Part shown: piece by piece, positions 27,716 to 36,799 of the stretch
Position numbering within the stretch: position 1 is the stretch's first letter
Layout: the number at the start of each line of letters is the position of its first letter
Program-made: the position numbers and the translations under genes
The notes under the pieces: generated by a model
What the model was told of the DNA's origin: nothing
Seen by the model: only the letters and a program-made list of their open reading frames with translations
Database searches by the model: none
NCBI GenBank assembly: GCA_937925685.1
Contig: CALAMI010000005.1
Coordinates: forward strand, 124,001-188,000
Length of the DNA: 64,000 nt
Source of the DNA: Candidatus Binatia bacterium
GTDB taxonomy: Bacteria; Desulfobacterota; Binatia; HRBIN30
Direction of reading: 5' to 3'

Positions 27716-29173
27716 TCAGGTGGTCTCGCGGTAGCGAATTTCGGCGGCTAGACGGCGCAATGCCGACTGCAATGGGGACAACGAATTGCGCAGCGGTAGC
27801 GCGGTGAGTTCGTTCTCGAGGCTTTTGGCCGCGGCATCGCTCGCGATCCGTTCCACGTTGGCGGTGAACTTCGCGACCACCTCATCGAAACTGAAAGGAT
27901 TTTCGGGGTGACCACGGTTAATCGGTTCACGATGTTCCCACACGGTGCCATCGCGAAAGCGCAGCCGCAGCGTGCCATCGAAGTAACGCGGGTATTGGCT
28001 GCTCTCATCGGCGCGGTAGCGGACACGGCGCGCCACAGCGAGCACGGTCTCGTCGTGAATCGCCTCGGCAGTAAAGTCGTCGACATTCACGTGCCCACGG
28101 ACGAGCATCGATGCCACGGTATACGGCAAGCTGAACTTGGCTTCGTAGTCGGTCCGCGGAGACCACTTGTCGGCTAGCGGTTCGCACACCACGGGAACCG
28201 CGCGCGGATGGATGTCCGCCTCGATGTCGGCCACTGCTTCGAGGGCGAAACCTTCGCGCCGCCGCAGGGCCCGCGCCGCGTCGATGAATGCATGCGTCAT
28301 GTGGCACGCTGGGTACGGTTTCAAGCTGATCTCGAGGAGCCGCCATTCTTTGCCTAGGCCGCGAGTGACTGCCGCAGCATCCCAGGGACTGTCGCCGAGA
28401 TGGGTGCGGTACAAACCGAACCTCCCCTCGAAAGTACGGCGCGGGCCGGAGAAACCGGTGGCGCCCAAACGAGATGCCACGATGCCTGCATGGGCCGCCC
28501 AGCCGGCGTGCAGCCGCTTGGACCAACTTCCATCACCGAGGAATTCCAGCGTCCCAGCGGCTTGGCTGCCGGCAAGCCCCAGTGCGTGGACGATGCCCTC
28601 GGCAGGAAGGTGCAAGGCCTTGCTGGCGGCTAACGTTGCTGCATAAGCGCCGCAAACGCCGGTGGGATGGAAGCCTCGGTCGTGAAACCCTCCCGGGGCC
28701 GCTAAGCCGATCCGTACATTGACTTCCATCCCGAGAGCGACAGCAGCGAGGAACTCCGGCCCTGAGCAGTTGGCCTCCTCAGCCATGGCCAAAGCCGCCG
28801 GCACGACTGTCGTGCTCACGTGCAGCACCGCTTCGGCATGGGTGTCGTCGTAATCCAGCCCATGGGCCAGCATGCCGTTGTACAAAGCTGCCCAAGCAGC
28901 CGGCCAAGCCTCGCTGGCGCCGAGCACGGTGGAACGGCCCCTTGGGGTAAGCGTGCCGATGGCTTTTCGTGCGTGATCGGCAAATTGCTCCGGTACTGCT
29001 GCGAGTGCCACGCCGAACGTGTCGAGCAAGTGGGCCCGCAGCTTCGCACGCACTTCCTCGGGTAAATGGCGGAATTCAGTTTCCGCTGCGAACGCAGCCA
29101 ACTGCTCGCTAACCGTTAGCGGTATGGAGCTCGGATGGTTTGGCGGAAAATGAGGCTCCGCTCGAACTCTCAT
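27716..29173 (-). CDS. MmgE/PrpD family protein
   Basis: A 485-residue protein of the 2-methylcitrate dehydratase family, near the usual length. Landmarks are LLDTFGVALAA, YNGMLAHGLDYDDTHAEA (the conserved His-Asp-Asp region), HPTGVCGAYAATLAASKAL, and KPYPACHMTHAFIDAA. The ATG at 29173 overlaps the upstream stop as ATGA, implying translational coupling. The family includes methylcitrate and aconitate-type dehydratases and racemases of unknown role. No methylcitrate synthase or prpB lies here, so it is probably one of the many PrpD paralogues acting on another carboxylic acid. Confidence 0.88.
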   Translation of the reverse strand: MRVRAEPHFPPNHPSSIPLTVSEQLAAFAAETEFRHLPEEVRAKLRAHLLDTFGVALAAVPEQFADHARKAIGTLTPRGRSTVLGASEAWPAAWAALYNGMLAHGLDYDDTHAEAVLHVSTTVVPAALAMAEEANCSGPEFLAAVALGMEVNVRIGLAAPGGFHDRGFHPTGVCGAYAATLAASKALHLPAEGIVHALGLAGSQAAGTLEFLGDGSWSKRLHAGWAAHAGIVASRLGATGFSGPRRTFEGRFGLYRTHLGDSPWDAAAVTRGLGKEWRLLEISLKPYPACHMTHAFIDAARALRRREGFALEAVADIEADIHPRAVPVVCEPLADKWSPRTDYEAKFSLPYTVASMLVRGHVNVDDFTAEAIHDETVLAVARRVRYRADESSQYPRYFDGTLRLRFRDGTVWEHREPINRGHPENPFSFDEVVAKFTANVERIASDAAAKSLENELTALPLRNSLSPLQSALRRLAAEIRYRETT

Positions 29174-29856
29174 GGACGTGGCACCATCGGACCGGTAACT
29201 TCTTTCACTGCTTGCGTTTGGCTGTCCACGAGCACAGCTCGAACCCCGGCATACTCGCCGGCTGGGTAAAACACAAACCCGCTTACGGGGATTCCGGGCT
29301 TGACTTCGCGTTCACCAAAGTAAAGACCCTGTAACTGGTCGATAATTTCCTGCTCCGTCTTCGACTTGGATTCGTGGTAACCACCAATGGCGCCGACGGC
29401 CACACCGATCCCGGCGCCGATGGCGGCACCTTTTGCCGCCCCTTCGGCCCCCCCGTGGGCAGCGCCAAGGATGGCGCCAGGGATCGCACCGAGCAAGCCG
29501 GTGAGAAAAGCGCCAGCGCCGGCACCTTGCAGCCCTGCTGCAAGTGCGGTGGCTCCTCCGGCTTGCCGTGCCGCCTCTTCCACGCTGAGCGGGGCAATGC
29601 GGTTGCCTGCCTTGTCAACCGCATAAATGCGCTCGGCTGACGCCAGGTACGTGTTCGATGGTTCACCATTGGCGATGCCCACACCCAATGCCACCATGCT
29701 GCCGAAGTTTTTGCCCTCGGAGGCCACAATACGCACTTGGTCGCTGACTGTTTCCGGCACCACGGCACGGGGCGCCGTGACCGGCTTTTTGACGCAAGCA
29801 CCGAGCAGGTGCAAGCCGATGATACTGAGGCCAAGCACAATACGTTTCGTTGTCAT
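29170..29856 (-). CDS. Glycine-zipper lipoprotein, unknown function
   Basis: A 228-residue lipoprotein. The signal peptide ends in the lipobox LLGAC with Cys21, followed by a basic and Pro-rich start to the mature protein. Residues about 95-150 are an Ala/Gly-rich glycine-zipper region (GAIPGAILGAAHGGAEGAA, GAGIGVAVGAIGG) able to insert in or span a membrane. The C-terminal third (FGEREVKPGIPVSGFVFYPAG) looks like a beta-sandwich domain found in other zipper lipoproteins. The ATG at 29856 overlaps the upstream stop as ATGA and follows GGAGGG. It is probably anchored in the outer membrane; no enzymatic residue is visible. Confidence 0.75.
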   Translation of the reverse strand: MTTKRIVLGLSIIGLHLLGACVKKPVTAPRAVVPETVSDQVRIVASEGKNFGSMVALGVGIANGEPSNTYLASAERIYAVDKAGNRIAPLSVEEAARQAGGATALAAGLQGAGAGAFLTGLLGAIPGAILGAAHGGAEGAAKGAAIGAGIGVAVGAIGGYHESKSKTEQEIIDQLQGLYFGEREVKPGIPVSGFVFYPAGEYAGVRAVLVDSQTQAVKEVTGPMVPRP

Positions 29857-30791
29857 CGCGTTTCCCTCCTGATTTCGGATTTGCCGAGAGCCGGCTTGCT
29901 TCGCGGGCCTGGCTTCTGGTTCGTCCGGCGAGGCTTCCGCTGCGCCGCAGCCGCGCTACCACGAGGTGTCGTGGTCGGGAGCAGACGGGGGAGAAGACCC
30001 TGGATCTCCTCGCCTGAGGCTCGCGGCGTCGGGGTTGCGGGCCAGAGTTCTGGCGGCCGTAAGTGCAAAAAGCGGCGTTCGCCAGGAAAGGCATCCAGTG
30101 GAGTGCGCACGATTCCACCGTTTAACGTGGCCGACACTACGATGTCTTCGCTTTCCAACACCGCCACATGGTAGGGTGTGTCCTCGCCAAGGTAAAGCAC
30201 CAGATCCCCCGGTTCGGGCTTTTGCGTGACCCGAAAGATTTGGGTGCGGGCGAGCGCCACAGTGTGCTCAAAGGGAATCTCCCAGCCGTTTCTGCGGTAG
30301 AGATCCCAAACGAACAAGGAGTTCGGTAAGAAGTTGACCCCGCCTCGTTGCAGGGACTGCTGCATGGCGCCAACATCGACGTGGTTGCGGAAGATGTGTG
30401 GAGGCAGGAGAGGGCCGGCAATTTCCCAGTTGCCGTCGACAGTAGGCGTCAGGGTGAGCTCGCGGGCTTCGATGCGCGGCGAGTCCTCGAAGCCGCTTGG
30501 CGTCACGGTCCCTTCCACCGCGTAACGAACCTCCACATGGAAGGACTGGTCCTCCCGAGCGACTGGCCACCCCACCGTGTAGCTGGTAATGAGGACAACG
30601 TGGTCCCACGCGGGCTCGTACTGCCAATGGACGAGTGGAGCGATCTGAGGCCAGCCGTGGATCGTGACACGGGCCCCCATGGCATCGAGCCGGCAAAACT
30701 CGCGTACCACAGTTTGCGGTCCGAGCTGTGCCTGCGCTGAGGCTGTCAGAGCGACTGAAACCGTGGTAGCCATTCTCACCAACCACTTCAT
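29853..30791 (-). CDS. Exported NlpC/P60- or DUF1175-like protein lacking an evident catalytic Cys
   Basis: A 312-residue exported protein with signal peptide MKWLVRMATTVSVALTASAQA. The ATG at 30791 is chosen because this signal follows; an upstream frame overlaps the permease gene. The central part resembles cysteine-peptidase-like folds: FVWDLYRRNGWEIPF, then PGDLVLYLGEDTPYHVAVLE with the His, then TLNGGIVRTPLDAFPG. The Cys expected before WDLY in NlpC/P60 enzymes is not seen (PNSLFVWDLY). The C-terminal ~60 residues are basic, Pro-rich and probably disordered. It lies 30 bases after the AmpG-like permease, consistent with a cell-wall or muropeptide role. Function is tentative. Confidence 0.65.
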   Translation of the reverse strand: MKWLVRMATTVSVALTASAQAQLGPQTVVREFCRLDAMGARVTIHGWPQIAPLVHWQYEPAWDHVVLITSYTVGWPVAREDQSFHVEVRYAVEGTVTPSGFEDSPRIEARELTLTPTVDGNWEIAGPLLPPHIFRNHVDVGAMQQSLQRGGVNFLPNSLFVWDLYRRNGWEIPFEHTVALARTQIFRVTQKPEPGDLVLYLGEDTPYHVAVLESEDIVVSATLNGGIVRTPLDAFPGERRFLHLRPPELWPATPTPRASGEEIQGLLPRLLPTTTPRGSAAAAQRKPRRTNQKPGPRSKPALGKSEIRRETR

Positions 30792-30820
30792 CCAGATCAG
30801 GAAATACAGGAGTTCGGAGC

Positions 30821-32026
30821 CTAGGATTCGCGAACCCATGGACGCAACCACGGAATCAGTAGCAGTGCCGGCAAGGCAAACACAAAGGTAAGGGCGAAGT
30901 AGCTCGCGTAACCGAGCATTTCGGTGAGCCAACCACTGGCAGCGCCGATGACCTGGCGCGGAACCGCGAAAAGCGCGGAAAGAAGTGCATATTCGGTGGC
31001 TGCGCGTTCGCGCTCGCAGACATGCATGAGAAAGGCGAGGAAAGCAGCGCTACCGAGGCCACCGGTGAAGCTTTCCGTTAGCGAGGCGGCATAAATGCCC
31101 CAACGCCCCCAGCCCACGGCAGCCACGGTGGCGTATCCCAGATTCGACAGTGCTTGGGCTAGGCCAAGTACGGTCAAGGCGCGCAACAGCCCCACACGGC
31201 TCGTATACCAGCCGCCTAGGAGCGCTCCGCCAATGGTCGCCAAAGCTCCGCCTGTGGTGGACACCATACCAATCTCAGCCGGACTCAAGCCGCGATCCAC
31301 CCAAAACGGCTTGATCATCGGACCCATGCTGGCGTCGCCAAGTTTGTAGGTGAGGGCGAAGAGAAACAGCACAGCAGCTCGCGGCCGTGTCAGCCAGCGG
31401 ACCAACGCGCGCGCCCACTCGCTAGCACTATCGATGGCAGGCTGGGTTCGCGGGCTAAACGGTAGGGTGGCGGCTAAAACAAGCGCCGAGAGCGCAATGG
31501 CGCCAAACACCGCCTGCCAGCCGAACGGTGCCACGAGAAGCAGCGACGCTCCTCCGACGGTCATGAGCGCAATCCGGTACGCGGCTTGGCGCACGCCATT
31601 GGCCATGCCCTCTTCGCCGCGGCGAACGATTTGAATGGAGTAAGCGTCGATGGCAACGTCTTGCGTTGCCCCAGCGAAACACACGAAAAACAAAGCTGCC
31701 AGCCACACCGTCGCCGACTGGCGCGGATCGAGAACCGCAAGCAAGAGGAGGGCGCAGGCGACGATGAGGAGACAAGCCCCGATCCACACTTGGTAATGTG
31801 GTGCCCGGTCGACAAGAGGCGACCAAAACACCTTGAGACTCCACGGAGTGCCGAGCGCAGACAACAAGCCAATGCTGGTGAGAGTAACTTCGTGTTGGCG
31901 CAGAAATACCGGTACGACATCGAAGAACACCGCGAGGGGTAACCCGGAGGCAAAGTAGAGTACAGCGAGCCACAGCAACGTGACTCGGCGATCTCGAAAC
32001 CATTGCCGCTCCGTGTCCGCCAACAC
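30821..32026 (-). CDS. AmpG-like MFS permease (PAT family)
   Basis: A 401-residue transporter with about twelve hydrophobic helices. The N-terminal pattern LYFASGLPLAVFFDVVPVFL, then LTSIGLLSALGTPWSLKVFWSPLVDRAP, is the AmpG/acetyl-CoA-transporter signature. DVAIDAYSIQIV in the middle is also typical. The start is GTG at 32026 or TTG at 32023, with GAGGG close upstream. AmpG proteins import anhydromuropeptides for cell-wall recycling; related members move siderophores or CoA compounds. It heads an operon that includes an exported NlpC/P60-like protein, which favours a cell-wall product as substrate. Confidence 0.85.
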   Translation of the reverse strand: MLADTERQWFRDRRVTLLWLAVLYFASGLPLAVFFDVVPVFLRQHEVTLTSIGLLSALGTPWSLKVFWSPLVDRAPHYQVWIGACLLIVACALLLLAVLDPRQSATVWLAALFFVCFAGATQDVAIDAYSIQIVRRGEEGMANGVRQAAYRIALMTVGGASLLLVAPFGWQAVFGAIALSALVLAATLPFSPRTQPAIDSASEWARALVRWLTRPRAAVLFLFALTYKLGDASMGPMIKPFWVDRGLSPAEIGMVSTTGGALATIGGALLGGWYTSRVGLLRALTVLGLAQALSNLGYATVAAVGWGRWGIYAASLTESFTGGLGSAAFLAFLMHVCERERAATEYALLSALFAVPRQVIGAASGWLTEMLGYASYFALTFVFALPALLLIPWLRPWVRES

Positions 32027-32337
32027 CCTCAGACTACCTTTCCGGTTGCCGGGCTTTCCTTACACGTTATAGGCAGCGCGCAACAGGATGATAGAACTTC
32101 TCGGAGGTTTGGCGTTTCGCTGGTCGCTTACGGGCCGCTGCAGGCGGCCATTTGCGGCGCATCAGAATTCCCGCAGCATCCGCCCTCGCCCCAGCCGCGG
32201 GTGAGTTCATGGACTCTTTGGGAGGTCGCTTTGCTCCCGGTGCAAAGTTCGAGCTGGGCAGCCAACCTGCGCCGGGTACAACAACCCCTCCACCCACCCT
32301 TGCCCACACCTCTGAAATCGCCCGTAATGGAGATTGC
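32027..32337. other. Intergenic stretch of about 310 bases
   Basis: This stretch lies between the permease start and the end of the phosphotransferase gene. Short open frames give no recognisable product. It presumably holds the promoter of the permease operon, but no clear -35/-10 pair was identified. Confidence 0.4.
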
Positions 32338-33477
32338 TCAAGGACCCCCACGATCCTCCCGTAGCCTTGCCAGGCGCTTAGGTTCGAACAAAGTAAAAGC
32401 GCGCAAGTCGAGCACGTGCTGTGCGTGTCGTGCGAACATGGTAAGAAACATTTGATCGCCGCGTGCGGTGCGCTCCACGAGCACGGCGGCGCCGACAGCC
32501 ATGATGATTCCAGCGAAGGCAAACAGCGTGTGGTCTTCGACGCAGCGCAGGAACGATAGATCCCGCACCCCGCGACGGCGCAAACGCCGACAGTAAAATT
32601 GCAACAAGTCGCCCTCGTAGCGTCGACGCTGCTCGGGCTCGAAGGCGCCACCAATAAAATAGGCGACATCGGCTAGGGGAGGACCCCAAGAAACCGTCTG
32701 CCAGTCGACGACTAAAGTTCGATAGTGAGCCGCTCGATTGTGCAAGAAAAGTAGGTTGTCTGGACGAAAATCACCGTGTGCGATGGCGAAGGGTCCTCGC
32801 GGTAGCTCCATCCATTTGGGGACCAACGGCAGGAATTCCTCGAGCACGCGCACGTGCCGCGCCGCGAGCTGGTCGCCGTACCTCTCGAGAAACACTGGTG
32901 CTGCCGCGTGAATAAAGGCCGACATTCGAGCGAGCTCCTCGGGCGTGCGACGGTTGAGCCACTCGAGCCCACCTAGCGAGGTTTGGTTCCACGTGGCCGC
33001 GTGAATAGCGGCAAGTGCATCCAAGGCGCTGCGGGCTTGCTGGATGGTGCACGGAACCAATTGATCGCCTGGCTCGGCATTAGGGAAATCTTCGAGGAGG
33101 ATCAGGAAGTCTCCTGTACTGGAGTCGAAACCGGCGAAGAAGCATCGAGGCACGGGCAAAGGAATGCGCGATGCCACTTGCCGGTAAAAATTCGTTTCGA
33201 TTTCGTAACTGCGTAACCCCAGCCCGGTGGCACGACTCGCGGGGTCGAGCGATGGAAATTTGCCGACGAGACTGCGAGGTCCGGGCAAGGGTCTTGCCGT
33301 CCCGTACTCCAGCCAAATCCGCACGTTGTGCCCCATTTGGCCCGTGCCAATGCGTTCCCAACGCAGCCCGTACACCGAGCCCAGATCCGGGAAAAACGGC
33401 TGCAACACCCGCGCAAGCCATAGGGAATCCAAGTGGTCCGGAGCGCGGGGAAAATCCTGTGGAGAAATCGAACTCAT
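32338..33477 (-). CDS. Phosphotransferase (aminoglycoside phosphotransferase/choline-kinase-like fold)
   Basis: A 379-residue kinase-like protein. The catalytic loop is AIAHGDFRPDNLLF, the metal-binding segment is VVDWQTVSWGPPLADVAYFI, and ILLEDFPNAEPGDQ lies in the hinge. Glu/Lys features of the N-lobe are present (LVGKFPS). Its ATG overlaps the stop of the upstream GH1 gene as ATGA, so the two are translationally coupled. APH-type enzymes phosphorylate sugars, amines or steroids; coupling with a glycosidase suggests phosphorylation of a released sugar or aglycone. No resistance function is implied. Confidence 0.82.
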   Translation of the reverse strand: MSSISPQDFPRAPDHLDSLWLARVLQPFFPDLGSVYGLRWERIGTGQMGHNVRIWLEYGTARPLPGPRSLVGKFPSLDPASRATGLGLRSYEIETNFYRQVASRIPLPVPRCFFAGFDSSTGDFLILLEDFPNAEPGDQLVPCTIQQARSALDALAAIHAATWNQTSLGGLEWLNRRTPEELARMSAFIHAAAPVFLERYGDQLAARHVRVLEEFLPLVPKWMELPRGPFAIAHGDFRPDNLLFLHNRAAHYRTLVVDWQTVSWGPPLADVAYFIGGAFEPEQRRRYEGDLLQFYCRRLRRRGVRDLSFLRCVEDHTLFAFAGIIMAVGAAVLVERTARGDQMFLTMFARHAQHVLDLRAFTLFEPKRLARLREDRGGP

Positions 33478-34748
33478 CGACTCCAGCGCTCCACCAGTGC
33501 TTCGTCGAAGCCACGTTGCTGGATGAGATCGCGGAAAAAATACGCACTGGGGCGTGGCTTGCGTTCCAGTGTCCTGCGATCCACTTCGACGAGCCCGAAT
33601 TTAGGCCCGTAACCGAAATTCCATTCGAAGTTGTCCATGGCAGACCAATAAAAGTAGCCGCGGACATCCACTCCTCGCCGTCGCACGCGATCGACCTGAG
33701 CCAGGTGGTCGGCAATGAAGCGTACCCGTACCCGGTCGTCATCGTGTGCCAGGCCGTTTTCCGTCACCACCACCGGTAAACCGGTTGCAGCGGCGCGCTC
33801 TAAAAGTGGGCCGAAACCCTCCGGATACACCTCCCAACCCATGTGGCTCAAAATGCGATCGAAGTCAGGCATTGCCGGCCCCTGCGACTCCCCGTCCCAC
33901 CGCACCCGTGAGTAATACTGCACGCCGACAAAAGTGGAGGCTTCACGTAGCCCAGGAATGGAAACTGGTTCACGCCCAGGGTACGAGAAGATCCCTGTTC
34001 GCAAAGCCTCGAACATCACCGTGTTGGTTTCCGCATCGCGTCGTGCCGCTAGTGCGCGATCAGCCTCGCTTTCCAGGCGCAAAGGCTCGTGGGCTTGGAC
34101 AGCCAAGGTGATGCCGACTTTGGGGCTCGTTCGGGCGTGTTCATGAAGGACTTCGGCCATGCGGGCGTGCAAGCGGAAAAAGTTCGTGAGCACCCGTGCC
34201 GCTAAATCAGGATCGAGCAGGCGAGGCGGGAAGTAGCCGAACCGGTAGCCCATCTCCGCGACGACGTTGGGCTCGTTGATCGTGCACCAATGGCACACCA
34301 AGTCGCCGAACTCCCGAGCCAAAAGTTCCGTGTGGCGCACCAAAGCGTCGAGGTTCTCCTCGGCGGTAAAACCACCACGCTCGATGAACCATCGTGGGGA
34401 AGTGAAATGGTGGATGGTCACCCAGGGCTCGATGTTGTAATCGCGCAACGTTCCCAACACGCGGCGGTAGTGCTCTACGGCATCGCGGTCGATTTCGCCC
34501 GGTGCGGGTTCGATCCGGCTCCATTCGAGAGACAGTCGGTGGGCTGGATGCCCGAGCTCACGAAGCAGTTGGAAATCCTCTCGGAAGCGACGGTAGTGAT
34601 CGCAGGCAATTCCGGAGGGCTCGATCGCGTTCGTGTCGGCAGCGTGTTCGTGCGCCCACCAATCGTTATACACGTTGTCACCTTCCACTTGGTGAGCTGC
34701 TGTGGCAGAGCCAAAAGTGAAATCCCGAGGAAATTCGATGTACGGCAT
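33474..34748 (-). CDS. Glycoside hydrolase family 1 beta-glucosidase-like enzyme
   Basis: A 424-residue GH1 enzyme, slightly shorter than the usual 440-480. The N-terminal signature is FPRDFTFGSATAAHQVEG. The acid/base Glu159 lies in CTINEPN and the nucleophile Glu330 in VVVTENGLA. RLSLEWSRIEP is the conserved strand-2 motif. The ATG at 34748 is preceded by GGAGTTAAGAG. It is cytoplasmic, with no signal peptide, and hydrolyses beta-linked glucosides, galactosides or similar. It is divergently arranged with the exported esterase; a palindrome in the shared gap could control both. It overlaps the phosphotransferase by four bases. Confidence 0.92.
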   Translation of the reverse strand: MPYIEFPRDFTFGSATAAHQVEGDNVYNDWWAHEHAADTNAIEPSGIACDHYRRFREDFQLLRELGHPAHRLSLEWSRIEPAPGEIDRDAVEHYRRVLGTLRDYNIEPWVTIHHFTSPRWFIERGGFTAEENLDALVRHTELLAREFGDLVCHWCTINEPNVVAEMGYRFGYFPPRLLDPDLAARVLTNFFRLHARMAEVLHEHARTSPKVGITLAVQAHEPLRLESEADRALAARRDAETNTVMFEALRTGIFSYPGREPVSIPGLREASTFVGVQYYSRVRWDGESQGPAMPDFDRILSHMGWEVYPEGFGPLLERAAATGLPVVVTENGLAHDDDRVRVRFIADHLAQVDRVRRRGVDVRGYFYWSAMDNFEWNFGYGPKFGLVEVDRRTLERKPRPSAYFFRDLIQQRGFDEALVERWSR

Positions 34749-34766
34749 GTCTCTTAACTCCCTGCT

Positions 34767-34776
34767 TTGGCGCCAA
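34767..34776. promoter_or_regulatory. Palindrome TTGGCGCCAA in the divergent promoter region
   Basis: A perfect 10-bp palindrome lies 19 bases before the GH1 start. On the minus strand it sits immediately downstream of a TTGACA (34777-34782), with AGTTAA 17 bases beyond as a weak -10. It resembles an operator placed between -35 and -10. No adjacent regulator gene is seen. Confidence 0.3.
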
Positions 34777-35693
34777 TGTCAAGTGTGGAACGAACCACCA
34801 AGGTAATCGGCTCGCGCCGGGGGGTGCGGGAAGCCCTGTGGCAAGCGCGACGAGGGCGAGGAGCGATAGCCTGGTTGCTTCTCGCCATCCTTGCTGGTCC
34901 AACGCCGGCCACGGGAGTAGAGGTGACACCGAGGCCCAGTACAGGTTGCCATACGCAACCAAAGAAGCGCACGGAAGAACGAGGCATCGAGCGCACGCTG
35001 ACAGTCGATGGTCAGCCGCGAGCCTATATTCTCGATGTGCCGAAGGCGGCAATTGAGCACCGGCCAGCGCCGCTGCTGATCGACTTTCACGGTTTCCAAC
35101 ACAGTGCCGCCGGGGTGTGGCGGGTTTCGGAATTTAGGCGCCTGGGCGAAGAAAGGGGTTTCATCACGGCTTACCCGCAAGGACTTCCCGTCGAGTTGCT
35201 CGGTCGAGAAGGAGCCGGCTGGGAAATCTTTACCACGGAAGGCAACCGCGATCTGCGTTTCGTCGAGGAGCTAATTCGCCAGTTGGGCGAGGAGTTGTGT
35301 CTCGATCTGAGTCGGGTCTACGCTACCGGGTTCTCCAATGGTGGCTTTCTCACCCACTTACTGGCGTGCCAAATGGCCGACCGCATCGCCGGAATTGCGC
35401 CCGTTGGTGCTGGTATCGTCGACGTACCCTGCAAACCAGTTCGGCCTGTCCGGGTCATCGTTCACCATGGGGTGCGTGACGAGCGGGTGAACGTTGAACG
35501 GGCGAGGGCGTTGGGCGACCGCTGGCGGTCCTTGAACGGTTGCGGCTCGAACGGCGAGAGGCGCACTGATGGTTGCACCGTTTATAAGGGTTGCGTTGCT
35601 GGAGGTGAGGTTGCGTTTTGCGAGCACGATCTTGGTCATCACTGGCCCGCGGGTGCGGGCGAGCGTATTTGGAGTTTTTTCGAGGCTCGGTGA
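34776..35693 (+). CDS. Exported polyhydroxyalkanoate-depolymerase / feruloyl-esterase-like hydrolase (LpqC type)
   Basis: An alpha/beta-hydrolase of about 305 residues. An N-terminal signal or anchor (GAIAWLLLAILAGPTPATG) follows a basic region. The nucleophile elbow is YATGFSNGGFLTH, the oxyanion loop is LIDFHGF, the acid is near HHGVRDERVN, and a His-His-Trp-Pro ends the domain. This matches the esterase_PHB/LpqC family, which cleaves polyesters or feruloyl and acetyl groups from plant polysaccharides. The ATG at 34776 would overlap the palindrome described nearby, so the true start may be the GTG at 34824, which keeps the signal peptide. An acetyl- or feruloyl-esterase beside a beta-glucosidase suggests plant-glycoside use. 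Confidence 0.8.
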   Translation: MSSVERTTKVIGSRRGVREALWQARRGRGAIAWLLLAILAGPTPATGVEVTPRPSTGCHTQPKKRTEERGIERTLTVDGQPRAYILDVPKAAIEHRPAPLLIDFHGFQHSAAGVWRVSEFRRLGEERGFITAYPQGLPVELLGREGAGWEIFTTEGNRDLRFVEELIRQLGEELCLDLSRVYATGFSNGGFLTHLLACQMADRIAGIAPVGAGIVDVPCKPVRPVRVIVHHGVRDERVNVERARALGDRWRSLNGCGSNGERRTDGCTVYKGCVAGGEVAFCEHDLGHHWPAGAGERIWSFFEAR

Positions 35694-35950
35694 CTTTCTT
35701 TGCCGAACCAAGGGGGCCGCTGAGCGAGGCCCTCACGCGTCTGCTGGATCCGACAGACGTGGCGGCTGGTAGCGGAACCCCTCTTGCCGCCGAGGTGTTC
35801 GAGAGCGTGCCCCCACCGCCGCGGCAGAACGGCCGACGGTGGGCCAATCTCGGTCTTGGGGGATGGGCTGGGGATTCTCTAAGAAAACCGCCCGGACGAC
35901 CCTAGGCGCAGTTTGCAAGCGAGGCAAAACTTGGCAAAGGAACAGTACGA

Positions 35951-36799
35951 GTGCCTGTGATGAATACAGCCGAGCGATTGTGCCTCCGCGAAGTAGTCTG
36001 CCGCGCCTTGCAAGAAGATTGGGGTAGCGGCGATCTCACCTCGTCGCTCACCGTGCCTGCGGAGCGCGACCTTCAGGGGCATATCCGTGCGAAGTCGCGC
36101 GGCGTTCTCGCTGGAAGTGCGGCCGTGGCCTTAGCTGCTTCCTGCGTCGAGCGGGTGCGGGTTTCCCGGCCGCTTCCCGACGGCAGTGAGTTGGAGCCTG
36201 GCTGCGTCGTGGCCGAGTTGGAGGGGGCGGCGGTGGAACTCCTAGCTATCGAGCGGGTTATTCTGAATATCCTGCAGCACTTGAGTGGTGTGGCGACCCT
36301 GACTCGTCGGTATGTCGACGCGATTGCCGGCACCCGCGCCCGGATTGTCGATACGCGCAAGACCATTCCAGGTTTGCGGCTGCTGCAAAAATATGCGGTG
36401 CGGGTCGGCGGCGGATACAACCACCGCTTTGGTTTGAGCGACGGCATCTTGATCAAGAACAACCACATCACCGCCGCCGGTGGCATTCGCAAGGCCGTGG
36501 AGGCGGCGCGGCAAAAGGGTCCGCACACTCTGCTGGTGGAGGTGGAGTGCCGCACGTTGGACGAGGTAGATGAGGCAATCGCCGCAGGAGCGGCGGCGGT
36601 CTTGCTGGACAACATGGATGTCGGCACGCTGCGGCGCGCAGTCGAGCGCGTGGCCGGGAGAGCGCTGACCGAAGCCTCCGGAGGTGTAAACTTAGAGACG
36701 GTGCGCGCGATTGCCGAAACCGGGGTCGATCTTATTTCCGTCGGAGCCCTCACCCATTCAGCGCCAGCGATCGACTTGCATATGGTGCTCGAGGGATGA
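35951..36799 (+). CDS. nadC: Nicotinate-nucleotide diphosphorylase (carboxylating)
   Basis: A 282-residue quinolinate phosphoribosyltransferase, which converts quinolinate and PRPP to nicotinate mononucleotide in NAD synthesis. Motifs: EDWGSGDLTS at the N-terminus, DTRKTIPGLRLLQKYAVRVGGGYNHR (written here as one landmark, residues about 133-158), LSDGILIKNNH, and EASGGVNLETVRAIAETGVD near the end. The start is GTG at 35951 with AAAGGA ten bases upstream; ATG at 35960 is an alternative. It is the first gene of a plus-strand cofactor operon and overlaps birA by four bases (ATGA). Confidence 0.95.
   Translation: MPVMNTAERLCLREVVCRALQEDWGSGDLTSSLTVPAERDLQGHIRAKSRGVLAGSAAVALAASCVERVRVSRPLPDGSELEPGCVVAELEGAAVELLAIERVILNILQHLSGVATLTRRYVDAIAGTRARIVDTRKTIPGLRLLQKYAVRVGGGYNHRFGLSDGILIKNNHITAAGGIRKAVEAARQKGPHTLLVEVECRTLDEVDEAIAAGAAAVLLDNMDVGTLRRAVERVAGRALTEASGGVNLETVRAIAETGVDLISVGALTHSAPAIDLHMVLEG

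Noticed and set aside
32338-33477. Phosphotransferase as an antibiotic resistance gene
   Set aside because: Only the general APH fold is seen; the context is a glycosidase operon and no resistance-specific motif is present.
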